The notes below the pieces were generated by a model that worked only from the letters and a program-made list of their open reading frames with translations, was not told the origin of the DNA and ran no database searches. From Chara braunii (Eukaryota > Streptophyta > Charophyceae > Charales > Characeae), in the NCBI GenBank assembly GCA_003427395.1, contig BFEA01000028.1, forward strand, positions 1,636,630 through 1,664,041: a stretch of DNA of 27,412 nucleotides, written 5' to 3'. Made by a program: the position numbers and the translations under genes. Below, in pieces: positions 20,319-27,412 of the stretch. Position 1 is the stretch's first letter. The number at the start of each line of letters is the position of its first letter.

Positions 20319-21482
20319 TGGAGCGGTGTAAAAGGGGCTGCAGAGTGAAGGCCATTTGTCGGCCGGCGTGTTGCTCAACGTATTAACGATTGCACTTGGC
20401 TACATTTCTGNGAGAAAATTCAGTCGTTCGTGTTCTCATTGATGGAAAGACTGAGAAGCCGGCCCCGAAGTTAGTAGAGCTTGNTGGCCGGTGTTGCTAC
20501 TTGAATCGTTGTTGGTGGAGCTACTGTCCACCGATATGCTGTTGATACGGCCGTGAGGACTGGTGATCTTGCTGGAGCCCTGCAGAGCCAGCCNACNGCT
20601 GCCCCAACCAGCCCGTAGCTGGTGGCGATCGGATTGAGGGGCGCCAACGTTAGACTGTCAGGGTGTTGACGTATGGAGTGAGCCGATGGACTAATGCTGC
20701 GGGTATCCATACTTCGGGACGAAGCATATGAAGTGCNCGTTATTTTGAGTACAGCTGGTTTGGACCACGCGGCCGCAGCTCTACCACGGGAAGTAAAGGT
20801 GCGGTATAGGGAGGAGTGCTTAGACTACATAAGGGGGNTGGTGCCGCAGCTTGGAAGGGTGGTGACAAAGGGGGTCAGTGCTGCGACTTGGGGAGGCGCA
20901 GAGGGGGGTTGTTTAGCGGTGTGACCTCCGTTTAATGTAGTTGCTACATTTTAGCTGCCATTGTGGGGCCCTCAGGCGGACCAAGGAATCAAGGCCCTCT
21001 CGCGCGAGCCTGAGAGCACCCTTCCTGTACCTCGAGCGTCTGAAACCNCTCCTTCTGCCCTTCTTACTCTAAGTCTAGTCCCCTGGTTCNGAGAGGAAGG
21101 CGGCAGGCNGGATTGCAACCCGTAATCCGCGCCAAGGCCCCTGTGGGAGGTTNGCCCCACCGATTGCGGGAGCTCTGCCGGGACTNAGAAGGAGTCCTGG
21201 AGGCAGGGAANTGAGTGGTAATTCCCTGACTCCTTCTATAAATCCATCTATAACCCCTATCTGTACACCTTCTACGTTTGACTGAGTACGTGGTGTGAAC
21301 CCTGTATTTGATTTTGGGGTTGACTTTCAGGACATAAGTCAGACTAAAGTAAAGAAACGTGTGAGTAATTTCAGTTTTAATTTTGTTGTTTGATTGAAGG
21401 CAGATTATGAACGAAGGGGAATGCATCTGGGGGAAGGTTGGGAGGAAGGCAGTATTGCACGCGGACTGATTGGGTCGTTAAG

Positions 21483-22448
21483 GCTGGGAGGTCCCCATAA
21501 GTTTAGGGAAGCCCAGCGCTTTGTTTATTTTGGTTTTGCATGGGGCAACCAGGCCGCTCTATAAGTTTAGGTGGCCTGAATGCTCTGGAGGCTGGGATGT
21601 CCCCATAAGTTTGGGGGACCCATAAGTTTGGGGAGACCTGGTGCTGTGAATTGCATGGAGGGTCGGGGCGCTCTATAAGTTTAGGTGTCCTGACTGCTCT
21701 GACTTGCGAGGAGTTTGACTGTGATTAACTTTCAGGAACTCAGGGCGCTCAATAAGTTTTGGTGCCTTGAGTTGCCTTGGTTTCTTTGGGCTTTCCTGAG
21801 TTTCTTTTGTTTCTGAACGAGGGGGCCGAGCTGTTCTGTAAGTTAGGTGGCTCAGTCTCTTCCTGCATTTGTTTTAAGGGAATGAACCTGACAAAGGGAA
21901 GACCCTTCTGTAAGTTCAGGGGGCTTGANNCGATGCCACACACAGNAAGGCTCANAGAGAAAGGAATCAGGTGGAGAGGCAGACCCTTCTGTAAGTTCGG
22001 GGGGTTTGACTCAAAGCCTCGCACATGCTGGAACCCAATGGTATAATCTNGNTATACTGTATTATTATTTTATCTACGAACAGGCTAGTCAGNCGCGGGT
22101 TCCATAAGATTGGACANNCTGGCTATAGCTTATCATAAGTTGAAGAGAGTATAACTAAAGAGATATAACTGAAGGTAAACTTGGGCAGNCTGAGCAANGT
22201 TCTAAGATGAGCGGCTCAGCCCTATGTCCATTTGGAAGGCTAAGTGCANAAAGGTATATATAACTTGGCTAATTAGANAGTTCAGNGCGGNTAGAGTGGT
22301 CCAGTCATATGCCCAAGNAAGAGAAAAGTAGTAGTGNCCTTTGTTTGTNTATACTTGGCCAAGTNAGGACGCTCTATAAGTTTAGGTATCCTGACTTTAG
22401 GCCTGGCTAAGTTGGGCGCGCTCTGTAAGTTCAGGTGGCCTGACCTAT
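21483..22448 (+). repeat. ATAAGTT hairpin array (long repeat copy 2)
   Basis: Base-for-base the same as 7405-8370, including N positions, so it adds no independent evidence on the hairpins. Confidence 0.7.
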
Positions 22449-22738
22449 GCCTTATGTAAGTTGGNTATAAATGGCTAAATCATTGAGAGATCATGAACTA
22501 TTGTTTGTTCAGATTGACTTCGGGATGGCGAGAGTACTTACCTTTGTGGTTTGGCCTGCATGCAACTGAGTGAGGCTACTACTTGGTCTGAGTTTCAACT
22601 TGATAGGTAGTTGCTTTAGTCGCTCGCCACGTGCTAGAGTCATAGGAGTTAGCTTCAATTCCTGCATTTTCTGAGCTAAGTTTTTTTACTTAGGTCAATT
22701 CTTGCATTTTCTGAGATCTTTTCTTATACGTGGCTTTG

Positions 22739-23353
22739 TATAAATCTTGGCGAGCTACTCTCTACGGAAAGCGCTGCCAAAATTTCTACAAATCCAAGGA
22801 GTTAGTCGAATTTTGAGTTGTCAAAAGTTCAACTTTGTCTATTCTTTATATCTAACCTAGTAAAAATTTGGAAAGTCCTCTTTTCTAAAGGGAGTGTTGC
22901 CCAAATTTTTGCTAATTCAGGGAGTTAGACTAAAATTAAACTTTGAGAAGTCAAAGTTACTTTCGAATTCTGAGCTTAGCCTTGTATAAATTTTGGAATA
23001 ACACTTTTTTAAAGGGAGTGCTGCCGAAATTTGTGCAAAACTAAGGAGTTAGTTAAATCCTGTCTAAGTGGAACTCAAATTGTCTTTTGAGTTTATATTT
23101 GACTTAGTATAAATCTGGGAAGTCTCCCTTTCTAAAGGGAGTGCTATCCAAATTTCTACTAACTCAGGGAGTTAGACAAAATTTGACTTTCCAGAGTTGG
23201 AGATTATTTCTGCTTTCATATTTGGACTTATATAAATTCTGAAAAGACACTTTTCTTACGGGAAGCGTTGCCGAAATTCTCTTGAATTAAAGGAGTTAGA
23301 TTATATTTTGGCACGTGACGATTCTGGCGATCCACCTTTGATAGGGGAGATTC
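22739..23353 (+). repeat. Five ~123 bp tandem units (long repeat copy 2)
   Basis: Same five units as at 8661-9275, with no difference seen. Confidence 0.75.
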
Positions 23354-23952
23354 TGCCATTTAGCCTACCTTTGATTTGAGCACTGACTTAGAGGTAGGGT
23401 TGGACTTAGGTGGCAGGTAACTTTGAGTGAGGACGTGCTATGGAGGTTTATCCCCCATATGCTAATGATTTAGCTTGGGCATTTGACCTATGTTGTGTTA
23501 CAGGTCCTTTGGGGTGTCTGATTCAAGATCAGGACTAGATTCAGCTTGATCCCTTGAGGATCATCTTCTGTTATCACNGATAANAGGTCGGTTNCCGATT
23601 CGTCGGTTTACGATTCAACTCCAATTCACNNNTGNCACTCAACCTAAAGGCTTTAGCCTTGTGATTGAACTGTTTTGTTNTGTTTNCACCCNGACTTTAT
23701 TGAATGGTNATCCAACAAAAGTACTGAGTATTTATTTAAGAGTTGCACGAGTGAGGCTTGTATGGCTAAAGCGAGGGGTANNAGTGCAAGGAATGGTTGA
23801 AGTTGACCNCNTGTAGTGNGTGGACTTCTGGATGAATCTTTGATGTGATTNCAGGTATGGTTGTGGTTCGGCCTCTGGATATGANTGTATGNGATTACAT
23901 ACATATATGGCTGAGAGGANCCCCACTGTGACTGNGAGAAGTGATCGTNNTN

Positions 23953-23960
23953 TATAAATA
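23953..23960 (+). promoter_or_regulatory. Candidate TATA box of the long LTR, copy 2
   Basis: TATAAATA at the position equivalent to 9875-9882. As a 3' LTR promoter it could drive transcription into the gag/pol at 25056 onward. Confidence 0.35.
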
Positions 23961-24157
23961 NGCCTTATATATATATTTATATGTGTCTTGGGTATGTGCG
24001 CGNCTTACTGAGATCATGCGCAATGGTTAANCAGGTTACGATTTGAGAGAANAGGNAAATCCTCTTTTATCCTTTTGCTTCTTAGAGATTTTTTATGGTC
24101 GGACATTGGTCCTGGGCTGGGATTCAAGGTCCTTGTCCAGGACATCCCAAGCCCTAG

Positions 24158-24327
24158 ACTCTGCAGGGAGGGAATCTGCCCCCGTGCAGAGCCTATTTGC
24201 CTTGCCTGCCGAGACGCTCAGACCAAAGGCCGGAGGTCTCGTGGCGGCTGCACGACTATTCCTTCAGCCGTGCAATGTCGTGAAGGNTTAGACCCTCACG
24301 ACACTTCGAGTTTGACACTTGAGTGTC
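24158..24327 (+). other. Leader hairpin cluster, copy 2
   Basis: GTCGTGA (24277) and TCACGAC (24296), then GACACTTGAGTGTC (24314-24327). Arms are unchanged from copy 1 although neighbouring bases differ. Confidence 0.45.
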
Positions 24328-25055
24328 ATAAGCGATACTCGGATCCACGAGGGACCGCTTGATTATAGGCACTACATAGTACGCCATCGTCGCGACTGCT
24401 TGCGTACGTTTGCATTGCGAGTCGATATGGCTTAGCCCTGCGTCAGCGCGGTTTTATACTAAGTCTTGCGCGCGACGCCTATCCGATTTCCACATTGGAA
24501 AGTTATGGGGTGACTACTGAGGGACTAGGAGCGTTGTCGCGTGTTTGTGTCGTGTCGTTAGTGCGTATGTGTGTGTGCGTTTTGTTTTTTTTTGTGTGTT
24601 CGTAAAGTGGTGTGCGCGTGGTGTGTGGGATGCGTCCTAGTCGATTGACGACGGGCCGCGCTTGGGACTTCAGCCCCCCAAGATCTCGGTTCGCGTGCGG
24701 GTCCGATATGCGTATTGCCGCGCGTACCCCCTATGCTAGAGCGAATGAGAAACGCCCTCGGCTGGTCCACCTCTGCGATTGCAACTGATTAACTTTCGTA
24801 CTATGGATTGGTAGCTCGACGGGGATACACCCACCGAAGGGAGGTGACAGCTCCCGTAAGGTGGAGGTAAGTTGTGCCTCGTGTAGGCCCTATCCTGTCG
24901 TAGGGGCTCGCGAGAGGTATGGCTGGCGCACTCGGCCGGAGCGGCCTAAGGAAGCTCCATTAGTGTGTTAGCGACGAGGTTGGTCCAACTCCTGCGTGAC
25001 GCGGCCGAGAGGGTCCCGCGCCGTCGCGTGCGGTGCCGGACCGATGCGCTCGACA

Positions 25056-25451
25056 ACGTCACGGATCATTCGCACGAATATAGAAGCCCGCAACGCCGGC
25101 TGATCTTCCGCGACGACGAGCAGCACCCAGCCCAAGCCAAAAGTGGTTTGCATTGCGGCGACTTTGCCGACTTCTTATACCGAGGCTGCAACACCAAACG
25201 AGGGTGAAGTGTTGGGAGCTGCCCGGGATGGTCGCCGACCGCGCAACAATCACGGCCACGACATGATGAAGACTCAGTCCACCTCTACACCGAGCACCAG
25301 ATCAGCGGCCGACGAACCTTGGGCACAATATGGACTCTCGGCGAATTGCTATCGCAAGAGACTCAAGTATCGTTATTGCCTTTGGTGCAATAGCACCATC
25401 CACGATGCTGCACATTGCCCCACCAAGGGGAAACCCCGTTCAGGAAAGTAG
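25056..25451 (+). pseudogene. gag: 3' end of a Ty3/Gypsy gag with CCHC zinc knuckle
   Basis: The nucleocapsid end of Gag, which binds element RNA. The frame is open from 25104 to TAG at 25449-25451. Cys codons at 25377 and 25386, His at 25401 and Cys at 25416 make a C-x2-C-x4-H-x4-C zinc knuckle, preceded by the Arg/Lys-rich stretch typical of this site. The capsid part is missing: a TGA at 25101 closes the frame upstream, and the long repeat ends at 25055. The gene is therefore a 3' fragment, presumably cut by insertion of the long-LTR element. The pol frame overlaps its end by about 58 bases in the -1 phase. Confidence 0.75.
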
Positions 25452-27412
25452 GCGTCGCCGAGGGTGACTCAACACCTCCTTCGACGCCATCGGAAGCGGT
25501 TGTGCGCACGACCGCCCTTTCTTCCGAGGCATATGCGGATGTCGGGAGTCTTCCAATTTCATTCGAAGACTTCGCTGCCCGGCTCGTTCCTTCACTGGAT
25601 GCTTCTCAAGGACAAGATACACGTGCAGCTTTCTCACCGTCCGAAGGTTCTTCCGCCATTTTGTCTTCATCAAGGGATTCGGCAAGCGTGTTCAACGAGG
25701 AGGCTTTGGACCCGCTCACGCCCGAGGATTTCGCTTGGGTTCCTCTCCCTACGACGGGCAACCTTCCGGGGCCGCAAAGCGCAGCACTATGCGCCCTCTT
25801 ACACGAGTATCTTTCCTTCCATGCACCACCAACTTCGCCGACGGTAGACGAAGTCGCGGTGGGGGACATGCTTGGCTATGTTGCCAAGGTGGCCCGCGAG
25901 TTTGTCTCGCAACGGTACAAAGAAAACAACACACCATTGCTCTGCGTCCGCATTCAAATTGGGCAAGCGGCCTGCAACGCTTTGCTAGATTGAGGCGCAA
26001 CTCGCAACTTCATCAGCCAGTCCTTCATGACTCGGGCTGGGCTTGGGGCACAAGTACGGAGGAAGTCACATCCGACGACGGTCGTTCTTGCCGACGGTAA
26101 GACGAAACANCTNTTAGACCGTTACATCTCGGCTGTCCCGGTGTACTTTGCACCGCACGCATGTGAACCCGTCACTTTTGACGTGTTGGACACCGACTTC
26201 GATGTCATTTTGGGGATGCCTTGGCTTTCTAGCGAGGACCACACGGTCAATTTCCATCGATGCATGCTCACGATTCGTGATGCAACTGGCGCTGAGGTCC
26301 CATGTATTATTCCTCCTCCTCGCTCTTTCATTCGGTTCCAAGTCGTGAGTGCCAAATCTTTTCGAGACACATGTCGTTCCGAGCATGTCGAAGAGATCGG
26401 CATCGCTTTTCTTCGAACCGTCCCGACGACCGACTCATCGTCCACGGATTTGTCTTCCGACCCCCGTGTGACCCGGTTGTTAGACGAGTTCTCGNATGTT
26501 TTTGAGACACCCTCCGGTATAGTGCTGGACCGGCCGATCTCTCACGAGATCATACTCGAGGCTGGCGTCATGCCACCGAAGGGATGCATTTATCGCATGT
26601 CCGAGGAGGAGCTCACGGTTCTCCGTGCGCAACTGGATGATTTACTTGACAAGGGTTGGATCCGCCCTAGCAGCTCACCTTACAGTGCGCCCGTTCTCTT
26701 CGTTCAGAAGAAGAACAAGGACCTTCGACTTTGCATTGACTACCGACGCCTCAACGCGCAAACCATCAAGAACGCTGGGCCTCTACCTCGCATTGACGAT
26801 TTGCTTGAGCGGTTGGGCGGCACCAAGTACTTTTCGAAGTTGGACCTCAAGTCGGGCTACCATCAGATTTCCATCCGCCCGCAAGATCGGTACAAAACCG
26901 CATTTAAGACGCGATATGGGCATTTTGAGTGGGTAGTCATGCCTTTTGGCCTCACCAATGCCCCGACCACCTTTCAGGCGGCCATGACCACTGAGTTTCG
27001 CGCTATGTTGGACCGATTTGTCTTGGTCTACTTAGACGACATCCTCGTCTATAGCCGAACTCTAGAGGAGCATCTCGAGCACCCTCGCCGTGTTCTAGAG
27101 ACTCTTCGGTCAGCCCGGTACAAAGCTAACCGCGACAAATGCGAGTTTGTCCGGCAAGGGCTTGAATACTTGGGTCATTTTGTCTCTCCTGAACGCATTC
27201 ATCCGTTGGCGGACAAGATTCAAGCCATCCAGGAATGGCCCGAGCCGAAGAATGTGACGGACGTCCGATCCTTCCTCGGCTTGGCCGGTTATTATCAACG
27301 CTTCATCAAGGGTTACTCGAAGATCGCGGCCAACCTAAGCAAGTTACAAAGCGAGGAGCGGCCTTTTGACTTCGACGACGATGCGCGCCATTCTTTTGAA
27401 ACACTCAAAGCG
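25394..27412 (+). pseudogene. pol: Ty3/Gypsy pol: protease, reverse transcriptase, start of RNase H; in-frame TGA
   Basis: Encodes the enzymes that mature Gag-Pol and copy element RNA into DNA. The frame runs 673 codons to the window edge with one stop, TGA at 25991-25993. Codons 1-195 are a Ser/Pro-rich linker. The protease active site reads D-stop-G-A-T, so the nonsense codon sits inside the D-x-G triad; the later protease motif ILGMPWL is at codons 272-278. Reverse transcriptase follows: the first catalytic Asp in KLDLKSGYHQ (codon 484), MPFGLTNAPTTFQ, and YLDD at codons 546-549 (27029-27040), all intact. SFLGLAGYYQRFI marks the end of RT and FDFDDDA the start of the RNase H region. Integrase would lie beyond the window. 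N bases at 26110, 26113 and 26495 affect three codons. The Ty3/Gypsy assignment is secure; the clade is not. Confidence 0.92.
25988..25999 (+). other. Protease catalytic motif broken by TGA
   Basis: GAT-TGA-GGC-GCA where family members have Asp-Ser/Cys/Thr-Gly-Ala. The stop is one substitution from a Cys codon. No frameshift is involved, since the frame before and after is the same. Confidence 0.85.

Larger units (their letters stand above)
17751..25055 (+). mobile_element. ~7.3 kb direct repeat, copy 2: probable 3' LTR of the LARD-like element
   Basis: Direct copy of 3687-10977, ending at the same CTCGACA (25051-25055). The offset is 14064 bp at the left and 14078 bp after about 4700; a 13 bp tandem duplication (18691-18713) and a 1 bp indel near 18190 account for the difference. 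The flanks differ from copy 1 by several percent, but the core 20356-24205 looks identical to 6278-10127 including its N bases. There is no PBS after this copy; instead gag/pol of another element begins, as expected if this is the 3' LTR of an element inserted into it. Confidence 0.65.

Noticed and set aside
25427-25434. GGGAAAC as a canonical -1 frameshift heptamer
   Set aside because: The gag register reads GGG AAA C and not G GGA AAC, so the standard two-codon slip does not apply.
1-27412. tRNA, rRNA or other standard RNA genes
   Set aside because: I looked for cloverleaf-like and rRNA-like stretches on both strands and saw none; the only tRNA-related sequences are the primer sites.

Overview
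The window looks like nuclear DNA of a plant-lineage eukaryote with a large, repeat-rich genome. The retroelement proteins resemble what I remember from the charophyte alga Chara braunii; that is an impression, not a search result. Nothing here looks like an ordinary host gene. The window is a nest of LTR-retrotransposon pieces, with long low-complexity tracts and scattered N bases.

Layout. (1) 1-2804: the left part of a Ty3/Gypsy-like element, on the + strand. It has a probable LTR end with (GA)n and (TTC)n tracts, an initiator-Met-type primer binding site at 830, a low-complexity leader, and a gag gene (from 1751) that carries an in-frame TAG and is cut off after its capsid region. (2) 2805-3600: a ~0.8 kb repeat that recurs inverted at 14657-15460. 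(3) 3687-10977 and 17751-25055: two direct copies of a ~7.3 kb repeat. The first ends in CA and is followed two bases later by a near-perfect tRNA-Asp primer binding site. I therefore read the repeats as very long LTRs of a LARD-like (large, non-coding) element. They carry no convincing gene but hold four kinds of ordered repeat: ~190 bp modules with GC palindromes, CTTACCTG modules, an array of about ten short hairpins, and five ~123 bp tandem units. (4) 10978-17750: the stretch between the LTRs. It is mostly non-coding, with one possible decayed gene (13189-13923), the inverted 0.8 kb repeat, and a C-rich tract that seems to be reverse-oriented retroelement DNA. (5) 25056-27412: the gag zinc knuckle and then pol (protease, reverse transcriptase, start of RNase H) of a Ty3/Gypsy element, running off the window. 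A TGA lies inside the protease active-site motif.

How the parts relate. The front of a gag gene lies left of the nest and the back of a gag plus pol lies right of it, in the same orientation. They may be one Gypsy element split by about 22 kb of later insertions, or two unrelated fragments. The long-LTR element has no visible coding capacity and would need proteins from other elements to move.

Assembly caution. From about 6278 to 10127 the two LTR copies look identical, including some sixty N bases at matching positions, while both flanks differ by several percent. This suggests one consensus was placed twice, so repeat identity should not be used to date the insertion.
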